Part shown: piece after piece, positions 43,964 to 52,241 of the stretch
Numbering within the stretch: the first letter of the stretch is position 1
Layout of the letters: the number at the start of each line of letters is the position of its first letter
Assembly (NCBI RefSeq): GCF_003991565.1
Contig: NZ_CP032819.1
Coordinates: forward strand, 682,001-746,000
Length of the DNA: 64,000 bases
Origin: Butyricimonas faecalis
GTDB taxonomy: Bacteria; Bacteroidota; Bacteroidia; Bacteroidales; Marinifilaceae
Direction: 5' to 3'
Translations under genes and position numbers: made by a program
The notes under the pieces: model-generated
The model's input: only the letters and a program-made list of their open reading frames with translations
Database searches by the model: none
Told to the model about the DNA's origin: nothing

Positions 43964-45253
43964 ATGCAACAAGAAACGAAACCAAACTTTTGGGCACTAA
44001 CACCCTTAATCATCTTTTTAAGCATTTACCTGGTAGCCTCCGTTATCATGGGTGATTTCTACAAAATGCCCATCACCGTGGCCTTTTTAGTCGCCTCGAT
44101 TGTAGCCGTAGCAACCTCTTCAGGAGGAAGACTTCACAAACGGATAGACCTATTCTGTAAAGGAGCCGCCAACAGTAATATCATGCTCATGGTATGGATT
44201 TTTATCCTTGCCGGAGCATTTGCTCAAACAGCCAAAGCCGTGGGGGCAGTAGATGCAACCGTCAATTTGGCCTTATCCGTACTTCCGGATACTCTCTTAC
44301 TAGCAGGCATGTTCATTGCGGCTTGTTTCATTTCTCTTTCCATGGGAACATCCGTCGGTACAATCGTGGCTCTTACCCCCGTTGCCGTCGGTATTGCCAC
44401 ACAAACAGACCTAAACACACCTTTCATGGTAGCAATCGTGGTCGGGGGCGCCATGTTCGGAGATAACCTATCCTTCATCTCCGACACAACCATTGTCGCC
44501 ACCCGTACCCAAGGATGTAACATGAAAGACAAATTTAAAGTCAACAGCTTAATTGTCATCCCGGTTGCCATTCTCATAACCATCATTTACCTGTTTCAAG
44601 GTAGTGAAATAACGACAACTCCCACCGTCACCCCGATCGAGTGGCTAAAAGTAATTCCTTACATTTTGGTACTTACCACCGCGTTAGTCGGCGTGAACGT
44701 CATGATCGTACTTCTACTCGGCATTCTCTGTTCCGGCATAGTCGGAATAATTACCGGAAGTATTCAATTCTGGGAATGGATCGCTGCCATAGGTACGGGT
44801 ATATCCGGTATGGGAGAACTGATCATTATCACTTTGCTGGCAGGCGGAATGCTCGAAATGATTCGCTACAACGGGGGAATTGCCTACATCATTCAAAAAC
44901 TAACCACCCACGTCAAATCAAAAAAAGGAGCAGAACTAAGCATCGCCGCCCTTGTCAGTTTTGCCGATTTATGCACGGCCAACAACACGATAGCCCTCAT
45001 CATGTCCGGCCCCATAGCCAAAGACATTGCCAATCGTTTTGGTGTCGATCCCCGGAAATCCGCCAGCCTGTTAGACACCTTCTCGTGTTTCGTGCAAGGC
45101 ATCATTCCCTACGGGGCACAATTACTCATGGCCGCCGGCCTAGCCTCCATTACCCCGCTAGCCATCATGCAGTACCTCTACTACCCGTACTTGATGGGTG
45201 TGGCCGCCCTTTTGGCTATATTCTTTCGCTATCCCCGGAAATACTCACGGTAA
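43964..45253 (+). CDS. NhaC-family transporter, possible methionine transporter (MetT-like)
   Basis: 429 residues with about 11-12 membrane helices and NhaC-family signatures (SLSMGTSVGTIVALTPVAVG near residue 125, GGAMFGDNLSFISDTTIVATRTQGC near 165, SFADLCTANNTIALIMSG near 330). Annotated by family it is a Na+/H+ antiporter. Some NhaC-superfamily members placed under S-box or methionine control (MetT) were proposed as methionine importers. The three-base spacing from metF in a SAM-riboswitch operon makes that reading attractive; it is inference. Confidence 0.88.
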   Translation: MQQETKPNFWALTPLIIFLSIYLVASVIMGDFYKMPITVAFLVASIVAVATSSGGRLHKRIDLFCKGAANSNIMLMVWIFILAGAFAQTAKAVGAVDATVNLALSVLPDTLLLAGMFIAACFISLSMGTSVGTIVALTPVAVGIATQTDLNTPFMVAIVVGGAMFGDNLSFISDTTIVATRTQGCNMKDKFKVNSLIVIPVAILITIIYLFQGSEITTTPTVTPIEWLKVIPYILVLTTALVGVNVMIVLLLGILCSGIVGIITGSIQFWEWIAAIGTGISGMGELIIITLLAGGMLEMIRYNGGIAYIIQKLTTHVKSKKGAELSIAALVSFADLCTANNTIALIMSGPIAKDIANRFGVDPRKSASLLDTFSCFVQGIIPYGAQLLMAAGLASITPLAIMQYLYYPYLMGVAALLAIFFRYPRKYSR

Positions 45254-45254
45254 A

Positions 45255-45296
45255 CTTTTAGTTTTTATCTTTTAACTTTTAGTTTTTAGTTCTTAC
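45255..45296. repeat. Heptamer array between the NhaC-family and TauE/SafE genes
   Basis: Six exact 7-base steps: CTTTTAG, TTTTTAT, CTTTTAA, CTTTTAG, TTTTTAG, TTCTTAC, starting two bases after the stop codon. Confidence 0.7.
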
Positions 45297-45301
45297 CTTT
45301 G
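45294..45301 (+). promoter_or_regulatory. -7 promoter box directly before the TauE/SafE start codon
   Basis: TACCTTTG matches TAnnTTTG and ends five bases before the ATG at 45306, placing the predicted transcription start at the start codon (leaderless message). No clear -33 TTTG. Confidence 0.45.
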
Positions 45302-45305
45302 CCCC

Positions 45306-46055
45306 ATGACAATAACCGAAATCATCGTCACCATACTCCTCGGTACCACCGCGGGATTTATCAACACGTTTGCCGGAGGCGGCTCCATGTTGGTCGTACC
45401 TTTTCTTATTTTTATTGGCCTACCGGCGAACGTGGCAAACGCGACGAACCGGATTGCCATTTTATTGCAAAACGTGGTATCTGTCGGTAGTTTCAAACAA
45501 AAGAAAATACTTGATTTCAAAACGGACTCTAAACTATTGCTGCCCGTGGCTCTCGGAAGTATCGCGGGAGCCTTCATCGCCGTGGACATCAACGAAGAGA
45601 TATTCAAAAAAGTCATTGCCGGACTGCTGATCATCATGTTTTTCATGTTACTCTTGAATCCGGATGCCTGGGTCAAAGCAAACGCGGACAAGGCAAAAAT
45701 GAAAAGCCCTTGGCTACGCAACGTGATCTTTTTTCTCCTGGGAATTTACGGCGGATTCATCCAGATCGGTATTGGATTTTTCCTATTGGCAGGGTTGGTA
45801 CTTGGATGTGGTTACGATCTGTTAAAAGCCAATGCCATAAAACTATTTATCGTACTATTCTACACGATTATCGCCCTGGCAATCTTTATTTGGAATGACC
45901 TCGTGGATCTTAAAGTCGGGCTTATCCTAGCCTGTGGCAACATGCTCGGGGCATGGCTGGGAGTACGTTTCAGCATCAAATGGGGAGCCAAATATATTCG
46001 GTATTTCCTACTCGTGGTACTCGTGATTGTAGCTGCACGCCTGCTTTTCAGTTAA
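45306..46055 (+). CDS. TauE/SafE-family sulfite/organosulfur permease
   Basis: 249 residues, about eight membrane helices in two repeats. Typical motifs: GTTAGFINTFAGGGSMLVVPFLIF at the N-terminus, ANATNRIAILLQN near residue 42, LLGIYGGFIQIGIGFFLLAGLV near 145. Members export sulfite or move sulfonates and other sulfur anions. Its position after sulfide-using methionine genes suits a sulfur-handling role, though a promoter of its own is suggested by the TACCTTTG box. Confidence 0.92.
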   Translation: MTITEIIVTILLGTTAGFINTFAGGGSMLVVPFLIFIGLPANVANATNRIAILLQNVVSVGSFKQKKILDFKTDSKLLLPVALGSIAGAFIAVDINEEIFKKVIAGLLIIMFFMLLLNPDAWVKANADKAKMKSPWLRNVIFFLLGIYGGFIQIGIGFFLLAGLVLGCGYDLLKANAIKLFIVLFYTIIALAIFIWNDLVDLKVGLILACGNMLGAWLGVRFSIKWGAKYIRYFLLVVLVIVAARLLFS

Positions 46056-46124
46056 CCGATTTAAATAAACCATAACCTCGCGTGAAAACTTCCTAAAACG
46101 ATCTCTCCATACAGGATTATTAGT

Positions 46125-46132
46125 TAACTTTG
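46125..46132 (+). promoter_or_regulatory. -7 promoter box of the thioesterase gene
   Basis: TAACTTTG fits TAnnTTTG, 19 bases before the ATG at 46152; -33 element unclear. Confidence 0.45.
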
Positions 46133-46151
46133 CAATCTAAATTTAACGATT

Positions 46152-46529
46152 ATGGAAATAAAAATAGGACACTCATTCACACAAGAAATTACCGTGCAAC
46201 ATAAAGACACGGCTGCCGTTTACGGTTCTGGAAAATTGGAAGTATTTGCAACCCCCGCCATGGTCGGTTTAATGGAAAACACGGCGATCAAATGCCTGGA
46301 AGGAATGTTGGATGCAGACAGCGACACCGTGGGCATCGAAATCAACACCAAACACGTGAAAGCCACCGCTGTTGGCAAAAAAGTAACTTGCAAAGCCACC
46401 ATCACCGAAGTGGACGGTCGCCGCATCCGTTTCTCCATCGAGGCATGGGATGAAACCGCCCCCATCGGCTCGGCCATCCACGACCGCTTTATCATCAACC
46501 CGGAGAAATTCATGAGCAAACTCAAATAA
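46152..46529 (+). CDS. Hot-dog thioesterase (FlK-like)
   Basis: 125 residues of the FlK (fluoroacetyl-CoA thioesterase) type hot-dog fold: VYGSGKLEVFATPAMVGLMENTA with the active-site region, VGIEINTKHVKATAVGKKV and the closing RFSIEAWDE, FIINPEKFM. It would cleave a short acyl-CoA in the cytosol; the natural substrate is unknown. Often found as a free-standing gene in Bacteroidota. Not linked by function to neighbours. Confidence 0.88.
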   Translation: MEIKIGHSFTQEITVQHKDTAAVYGSGKLEVFATPAMVGLMENTAIKCLEGMLDADSDTVGIEINTKHVKATAVGKKVTCKATITEVDGRRIRFSIEAWDETAPIGSAIHDRFIINPEKFMSKLK

Positions 46530-46617
46530 TTTTAGATTTACTGATTTTAAATTTTAGATTCCAACTGCATCTATTCGATGCATTCATTAATCATAAATCG
46601 TAAATCATAAATCAAGA
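46528..46617. repeat. Heptamer arrays between thioesterase and uvrB
   Basis: Two arrays: TTTTAGA, TTTACTG, ATTTTAA, ATTTTAG (46530-46557) and AAATCAT, AAATCGT, AAATCAT, AAATCAA (about 46590-46617), one on each side of a short spacer. Confidence 0.6.
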
Positions 46618-46634
46618 AATTAACATATTTAGTC

Positions 46635-48641
46635 ATGTTTAAGCTAACTTCCCAATTCGAACCGACCGGGGATCAACCGGAAGCAATCAAGGAACTAACG
46701 CAAGGACTTCTGGATGAAGTCCCGGGACAGGTTTTGTTGGGAGTTACCGGATCGGGAAAGACGTTTACCATTGCCAACGTGATTCAAAAAGTGCAGCGTC
46801 CGACACTCATTCTCAGTCACAACAAGACGCTAGCCGCCCAGTTATACGGGGAATTCAAGGCATTCTTCCCCGAAAACGCGGTGGAATATTTCGTATCTTA
46901 CTACGACTATTACCAGCCGGAAGCCTACCTGCCCACCACGAACACGTATATCGAGAAAGATCTTATGATCAACGATGAAATCGACAAATTGCGGTTACGC
47001 ACCACGGCCTCCTTACTATCCGGACGCCGGGATGTGATCGTGATCTCGTCCGTTTCATGCCTTTACGGTATGGCAGACCCGACAGCTTTCGGCTCGAACA
47101 TCATTCACTTGAAGCGGGGACTGAAAATTGGTCGGAACAAACTTTTACGCCAATTGATAGATGCCCTTTACGTGAATAACGAACTGGAATTCAAACGAGG
47201 CAGTTTCCGGGCAAAAGGAGAAACCGTGGACATCTTCCCGTCCATTGAAACTTTCGAGGGAATGGCTTATCGAATCGAGTTCTGGGATGACGAGATTGAC
47301 CGGATCACATCATTCAGCCCACAGACCGGGAAAACGATTGATGAAATGGAAAATCTGAACATCTACCCCGCCAACCTGTTCGTCACGGACAAAGCCACGC
47401 TCGCGAAAGCCATTCATGACATAGAACACGACCTGGTAGTACAAGTTGATTTCTTAAACTCCATCGGCAAACATTTTGAAGCGAAACGACTGGATGAACG
47501 GGTAAAATATGACGTGGAAATGATTAGAGAACTCGGCTATTGTTCCGGCATCGAAAATTACTCCCGCTACTTCGACGGACGGGCAGCCGGCGTTCGCCCC
47601 TTCTGCCTGCTGGATTACTTCCCGCGGGATTTCCTGCTTGTCGTGGACGAGTCTCACGTGACCCTCCCGCAAGTGCGAGCCATGTACGGCGGCGACCATT
47701 CCCGCAAACAAACCCTCGTGGAATACGGGTTCCGTCTTCCGGCAGCCTTTGACAATCGTCCGCTTACGTTCGAAGAATTCGAAGCGAACACGGGGCAAAC
47801 CATATACGTCAGTGCCACCCCGGCCGATTACGAATTGGAGAAATGCAACGGCGTAGTCGTGGAACAAATCATCCGCCCCACCGGAATCCTCGATCCGGAA
47901 ATAGAAGTGGTTCCCAGCAAAAACCAGATAGACCACCTCATCAACGAGATACAAAAACGTATCGAGATCAACGAGAAAGTACTTGTTACCACGTTGACCA
48001 AACGTATGGCGGAGGAGCTAAGCAAATATTTAGACCGTATTCGCATCAAATGCCAATACATCCACTCCGACGTGGACACGCTGGAACGAGTACAGATCAT
48101 CGAAAATTTACGTAAAGGAGTGATCGACGTGATCGTGGGAGTAAACTTATTGCGTGAAGGATTGGATATGCCCGAAGTTTCCCTTGTTGCCATCCTCGAT
48201 GCCGACAAGGAAGGATTCCTACGCTCCACCCGTTCACTAATACAGACCTCGGGACGTGCCGCCCGTAACCTAAACGGTAAAGTCATCATGTATGCCGACA
48301 CGATTACCCGCTCCATGCAGGAAACCATCGATGAAACCCGGTATCGTCGAGAGAAACAAATGGAATACAACCGTCAACACGGCATCACCCCTACCCAGAT
48401 ACGTAAAACCACGGAATCCGTGCTGAAAGAGACCTCCCGTGCTTACATCGAAGAAGAACACGTGAACATGGTTGCCGACCCCGTTACCGCTTACATGAGC
48501 AAACCGGAACTGGAAAAAATGCTGCAAAAAACAAAAGCGGCCATGCAAAAAGCCGCTAAAGAGATGGACTTTCTGGAAGCCGCCCGCCTTCGGGATGAAA
48601 TGTTCAAATTGGAAGAAACCATTAAACGACTTCATTCCTAA
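46635..48641 (+). CDS. uvrB: UvrABC excinuclease subunit B
   Basis: 668 residues, full length. Helicase-like core with Walker A GVTGSGKT (36-43), the beta-hairpin YYDYYQPEAYLP near residue 94 that probes the damaged strand, the DESH-type box VVDESHVTLPQ near 336, motif VI region QTSGRAARN near 540, and the C-terminal UVR motif (EMDFLEAARLRDEMFKLE) that binds UvrC. Acts in nucleotide-excision repair. uvrA and uvrC are not in the window. Confidence 0.98.
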   Translation: MFKLTSQFEPTGDQPEAIKELTQGLLDEVPGQVLLGVTGSGKTFTIANVIQKVQRPTLILSHNKTLAAQLYGEFKAFFPENAVEYFVSYYDYYQPEAYLPTTNTYIEKDLMINDEIDKLRLRTTASLLSGRRDVIVISSVSCLYGMADPTAFGSNIIHLKRGLKIGRNKLLRQLIDALYVNNELEFKRGSFRAKGETVDIFPSIETFEGMAYRIEFWDDEIDRITSFSPQTGKTIDEMENLNIYPANLFVTDKATLAKAIHDIEHDLVVQVDFLNSIGKHFEAKRLDERVKYDVEMIRELGYCSGIENYSRYFDGRAAGVRPFCLLDYFPRDFLLVVDESHVTLPQVRAMYGGDHSRKQTLVEYGFRLPAAFDNRPLTFEEFEANTGQTIYVSATPADYELEKCNGVVVEQIIRPTGILDPEIEVVPSKNQIDHLINEIQKRIEINEKVLVTTLTKRMAEELSKYLDRIRIKCQYIHSDVDTLERVQIIENLRKGVIDVIVGVNLLREGLDMPEVSLVAILDADKEGFLRSTRSLIQTSGRAARNLNGKVIMYADTITRSMQETIDETRYRREKQMEYNRQHGITPTQIRKTTESVLKETSRAYIEEEHVNMVADPVTAYMSKPELEKMLQKTKAAMQKAAKEMDFLEAARLRDEMFKLEETIKRLHS

Positions 48642-48968
48642 AGACCTATTTTTTCAACACGAATAGTTGCCTGATAAGGGGGTGTTCGATCACGCCTAGA
48701 ATACCATGGCGGTATTGCCAATGCATCAAACCCAGTTTCCAAACGACTATGAAACGAAGGCAACACGTCACTCATCTGCTTGTGTTGCCTTATCTCCCCC
48801 CACATACCTTCTGATTTCCCCTCGTCCTCCCACGTAAATTTTTATTACACAAAAATAGAGATTCACCAACAAAAATCATTACGGGTAGCGTATGACATTT
48901 CGTGCCAATCGCCATTGCATTGAACGATATCTCCACGGAGTGAAAAAGCTCCACCTCCTCTTCACTTC
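48642..48968. other. 327-base gene-free region with two hairpins
   Basis: No convincing ORF. A 6-bp hairpin (AATACC/GGTATT near 48700-48715) and a 10-bp hairpin (AAGGCAACAC at 48757-48766 with GTGTTGCCTT at 48782-48791) followed by a C-rich, not T-rich, stretch. It could contain the end of the uvrB transcript or an unrecognised small RNA. Confidence 0.4.
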
Positions 48969-49487
48969 TCAAGGATTGTATCCAAGAAACGTTTCTATCA
49001 TATCATGTATCTCAACTAATTGCCTTAACGGGAGATCTCGCAACAACTTCTCCCCGACCGCAATACTGCAAGCCTGTTTTATCTTACAGGCGGATTGCAA
49101 TTCCTTAATTTCATTGATCTGGGCAGCATGATACTCCATCCATTTCTCGACAAAAGAAGTTTCCCCAGACAACTTCACCATCAATTCAATAAAGCGTGAA
49201 GCCAACACTCTCTCGTGCTTACCCATCAAAGGAGAATCGATATACCCTTGAAAAAACACGTTTGCCAACTTCATCCAGGGAAGTTTCAAATAATCCAAGA
49301 GTTGTTTTATTTCATCCATATCATATAGTAAACCTCTCAACAAATTTTCTTCATTTTCCTCCATCAACTTATGCCTCCGGCATCTTCTCACCACTTGTGA
49401 TTTTATCAAATAATAATCTTTCAGTGACATACCTTGTTGCTTTCCCGACATCCCGTCAGAAAAAACACCTTCACTCCTTTCGTTCAC
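48969..49487 (-). CDS. Hypothetical helical protein A (paralogue of the next gene)
   Basis: Up to 172 residues, mostly helical and charged. I do not recognise the family. It aligns with the adjacent upstream protein across the stretch SLKDYYLIKSQ, then LLDYLKLPWMKLANVFFQGYI and RFIELMVKLSGE, so the two are diverged tandem copies. The likely start is a GTG at 49487 that overlaps the preceding stop (GTGA); ATGs at 49451 and 49430 are alternatives. Composition is more AT-rich than the flanking housekeeping genes. Confidence 0.65.
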   Translation of the reverse strand: MNERSEGVFSDGMSGKQQGMSLKDYYLIKSQVVRRCRRHKLMEENEENLLRGLLYDMDEIKQLLDYLKLPWMKLANVFFQGYIDSPLMGKHERVLASRFIELMVKLSGETSFVEKWMEYHAAQINEIKELQSACKIKQACSIAVGEKLLRDLPLRQLVEIHDMIETFLGYNP

Positions 49488-49939
49488 GATCGCAATGCAT
49501 TAAACTCATTATCTCGTAAAGCGATCAAAGCTTCAACTTCTTGCCGCTGTTCTTGATAGTGACGTGTTGTCCCCATGATTAACGCCTCTTTTTTAGCAAA
49601 GAATTTCATTCTCTTTATCAACTCTGTCATTAGATTGGATAAACGTTTCCGTTTCCCTTTTTCCTCTTCCAAAACAATATAGTGCATAAAACTACCGTAC
49701 AGTACCGGTATACAAGCCTCCCATGGAAACTGCAATTCTCGCAACAAAGCCTCGACAATCCGCAAGTGCTTTTTCATAAAACCTAAAGCATCCTCTTCCT
49801 CCTGTCCAAAAAATGCCATCAAACGTTTCGCTTCTTCAACATAATAATCTTTCAATCGCTCAACGTCTTTTACCGTCAGATCAGCAAGTATATCCTTCAG
49901 CGGAGACGTAGAAGAATCACCTTTTTCAATACCATTCAT
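49484..49939 (-). CDS. Hypothetical helical protein B (paralogue of the next gene downstream)
   Basis: 151 residues from ATG 49939; the in-frame ATG at 50002 adds AT-rich residues without counterpart. Helical, charged, no known domain. Shared pattern with the downstream gene: LKDYYVEEAKRLM, RELQFPWEACIPVLYGSFMHY, NLMTELIKRM. First gene of a two-gene unit, divergent from the HTH gene with about 170 bases between. Confidence 0.65.
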   Translation of the reverse strand: MNGIEKGDSSTSPLKDILADLTVKDVERLKDYYVEEAKRLMAFFGQEEEDALGFMKKHLRIVEALLRELQFPWEACIPVLYGSFMHYIVLEEEKGKRKRLSNLMTELIKRMKFFAKKEALIMGTTRHYQEQRQEVEALIALRDNEFNALRS

Positions 49940-50092
49940 AATGGAAAATTTAAAATTAAGATAGATAAAAATGGCTCTATCCTTACCATTTATGACAAAC
50001 ATATTCCTTCCTCATGACAATGAATTTATCATTGCCCGATGCGTTATTTTCTGTATATTTACACGGCCTTAACCGGCTAAGACTTTACAAAC

Positions 50093-50142
50093 ATACAAAA
50101 TATTTCGCCATAATGTCACAAGAAATACAAAATATTTCGCCA
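50093..50142. repeat. 18-bp direct repeat flanking the HTH gene start
   Basis: ATACAAAATATTTCGCCA occurs at 50093-50110, directly before the ATG, and again at 50125-50142 inside the gene, with a 32-base period. Possible operator pair of the HTH protein. Confidence 0.6.
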
Positions 50143-50502
50143 ATAAAACAAAGAATTTTGCAATTTATAGCAGAATTAGGAAGAAGTAAAAGGGAATTTT
50201 ACTCATTAACCGGTATATCACGGGGGACTTTAGAAAGTAAAACTGGTATTACAGAAGACACGTTAACGAAACTTTTCACAGCATTCCCCGACCTGTCACC
50301 TATCTGGGTTTTTACCGGGAAAGGAGAAAAACTTCAATCTCAACAAAATGAAACATCTCCACTTTTTACAGTAAACGAAAATATTGAAGATAAACTTCTT
50401 AACATTATAGCTCAAAAAGACTCTGAAATAAAAGCACTTGCAGAAGAAATAGGAAAACTCAAACAAGAAATAATACAATTAAAAGAGCTCCTGCTAAAAT
50501 AA
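50113..50502 (+). CDS. Phage-repressor-like HTH protein with C-terminal coiled coil
   Basis: 129 residues from ATG 50113. The first 70 residues form a CI-repressor-like HTH domain (RILQFIAELGRSKREFYSLTGISRGTLES, then LSPIWVFTGKGE). The last 40 are a leucine-heptad coiled coil (KDSEIKALAEEIGKLKQEIIQLKELLLK), suited to dimerisation. It lacks a peptidase domain, so it is not a LexA-type cleavable repressor. AT-rich and divergent from the paralogue pair. Direct repeats at its start suggest autoregulation. Confidence 0.82.
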   Translation: MSQEIQNISPIKQRILQFIAELGRSKREFYSLTGISRGTLESKTGITEDTLTKLFTAFPDLSPIWVFTGKGEKLQSQQNETSPLFTVNENIEDKLLNIIAQKDSEIKALAEEIGKLKQEIIQLKELLLK

Positions 50503-50667
50503 TTCTTGCGCATGATCTCATAATTCAGAGTATTCTAATTTTTCCTTCCATTTTTCCACATTAAAAGAGAAATGTTCCCTTATACAAAGTCCCCCTTCAA
50601 CTTATATCATCTGATTAAAAAGAAAGAATAATTGACAACATTCCTTCTTGATAGTCAGTATTTTTAG

Positions 50668-50675
50668 TAATTTTG
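50668..50675 (+). promoter_or_regulatory. -7 promoter box of the AlbA-type ATPase gene
   Basis: TAATTTTG matches TAnnTTTG, 18 bases before the ATG at 50694. Confidence 0.45.
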
Positions 50676-50693
50676 CAAAAAGGGAACAAATAC

Positions 50694-52028
50694 ATGAATG
50701 AAAATCAAAATATAGAGTGGAAAGAGAATTGGCGTGACGAGTACCTAAAATGGATATGCGGCTTTACTAATGCCATAGGCGGTAGGCTATATATAGGTAT
50801 GGACGATCAGGGTAAAATAGTAGGAGTAACTGATGCTAAAAAGTTACTAGAAGATATTCCTAACAAAGTTCGCAATATACTAGGGATTATAGTTGATGTA
50901 AATCTGTTAGAAGAAAATGGATTAGAATATATTGAAATCATTGTACCACCTTATCCTAATCCCATAAATTATAAAGGCCAGTACCACTACCGAAGTGGTA
51001 GTACAAAACAAGAGTTAAAAGGTGCTGCATTGAACCGATTTATCCTACAACGCACAGGAAAATACTGGGATGAATACCCCATAGAAAGGGCTAAAATAGA
51101 GGATTTATCCATTACTGCTTTAAACCGATTCCGTAAGGAAGCTGCAAGAAGTGGACGTGTAGATCCAGATGTATTGAATGATACTACCGAAAAATTACTT
51201 TACGACTTACGCTTAATCGATGAAGAAACAAGACAACTAAATCGTGCAGCAGTATTACTGTTTCATTCCGATCCAGAAAGATTTATACATGGTGCATATA
51301 TAAAGATAGGTTTCTTTAAAGATGACAAAGGGAATTTGGCTTTTCAAGACGAAGTCCACGGCTCCTTAATGGAACAGATAGACAAAGCAATGGACTTGAT
51401 AAAAACCAAATACTTAATATATAGTATTTCATACGAAGGAATTTCTAGACGTGAAACTCCACAATTCCCACTTGAAGCATTACGAGAATCATTACTAAAT
51501 TGTATCGCACATAAGGATTATGCTGATGCAACACCCACGCAAATAAGTGTATTTCCTAACCATATTACTTTTTGGAACGCAGGACGTTTACCAGAGGACT
51601 GGACCATCAAACGACTTTTTGAAAATCATCCATCCCGTCCATATAACCAAACTATTGCAAATACTCTTTTCAGAAGCGGAGATATTGAAAGTTGGGGACG
51701 CGGTTATAAACGTATTTTGGAAGCGACCAATACTTATAAATTACTCCCACCTAAATTAGAAATGATCAGTGGCTTAATGATTACTTATTATACAGACGTA
51801 CGTTCGCAATTATTAGCACAAGAAGTAGATGAAAGATATATTCCCGTTATTGAATATGTAGTAAAAAATGGAAGTATAACGAATTCGGATTTACAAAATA
51901 TTTTAGGAGTAAGTAAAGCTACAGCCTCACGTATACTCCAACAATTAACAGATTGGTTGGATATGCAGGGAACAACAGGAAAAGGTACTTATTATACTGT
52001 AAAGGGCTCACAATGGGCTCATAAATGA
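50694..52028 (+). CDS. AlbA_2/Schlafen-domain ATP-binding protein (COG2865 type)
   Basis: 444 residues from ATG 50694. N-terminal AlbA_2/Schlafen nuclease-like domain (NIEWKENWRDEYLKWICGFTNAIGGRLYIGMDDQG; the Glu and the GG-x-YIG strand are family marks). Middle part contains the HATPase_c_4 region (LREALLNCIAHKDYA type sequence: RESLLNCIAHKDYA, and NTLFRSGDIESWGRGYKRI). C-terminal winged HTH (NSDLQNILGVSKATASRILQQL). Such proteins are accessory transcription regulators or defence-associated factors; function here is unknown. Much more AT-rich than uvrB or recA and rich in AGA/ATA codons, suggesting transfer. Confidence 0.85.
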   Translation: MNENQNIEWKENWRDEYLKWICGFTNAIGGRLYIGMDDQGKIVGVTDAKKLLEDIPNKVRNILGIIVDVNLLEENGLEYIEIIVPPYPNPINYKGQYHYRSGSTKQELKGAALNRFILQRTGKYWDEYPIERAKIEDLSITALNRFRKEAARSGRVDPDVLNDTTEKLLYDLRLIDEETRQLNRAAVLLFHSDPERFIHGAYIKIGFFKDDKGNLAFQDEVHGSLMEQIDKAMDLIKTKYLIYSISYEGISRRETPQFPLEALRESLLNCIAHKDYADATPTQISVFPNHITFWNAGRLPEDWTIKRLFENHPSRPYNQTIANTLFRSGDIESWGRGYKRILEATNTYKLLPPKLEMISGLMITYYTDVRSQLLAQEVDERYIPVIEYVVKNGSITNSDLQNILGVSKATASRILQQLTDWLDMQGTTGKGTYYTVKGSQWAHK

Positions 52029-52109
52029 ACTAATTTCACAAGACAATCCCATCAGTTAATTGTATTTCAATACATTCCAAAATTCAAAAAGGGCTCACAA
52101 TGGGCTCAT
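52001..52109. repeat. 22-bp direct repeat at and after the AlbA gene end
   Basis: AAAGGGCTCACAATGGGCTC plus AT occurs at 52001-52022 (encoding the last residues KGSQWAH) and at 52088-52109, 87 bases (29 codons, in frame) downstream. The frame between the two is open after the TGA stop. Confidence 0.6.
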
Positions 52110-52241
52110 GAAAATTATCCTATTCTTAATTCCGTTGGATATAGAAACAACTATACATCCAAAAGGGAAGTCTCCTTAACGTTGACTCCCCACAAGAACC
52201 GGATAGATATATTGATTACTTGAAACAACAATCCAACTTTA

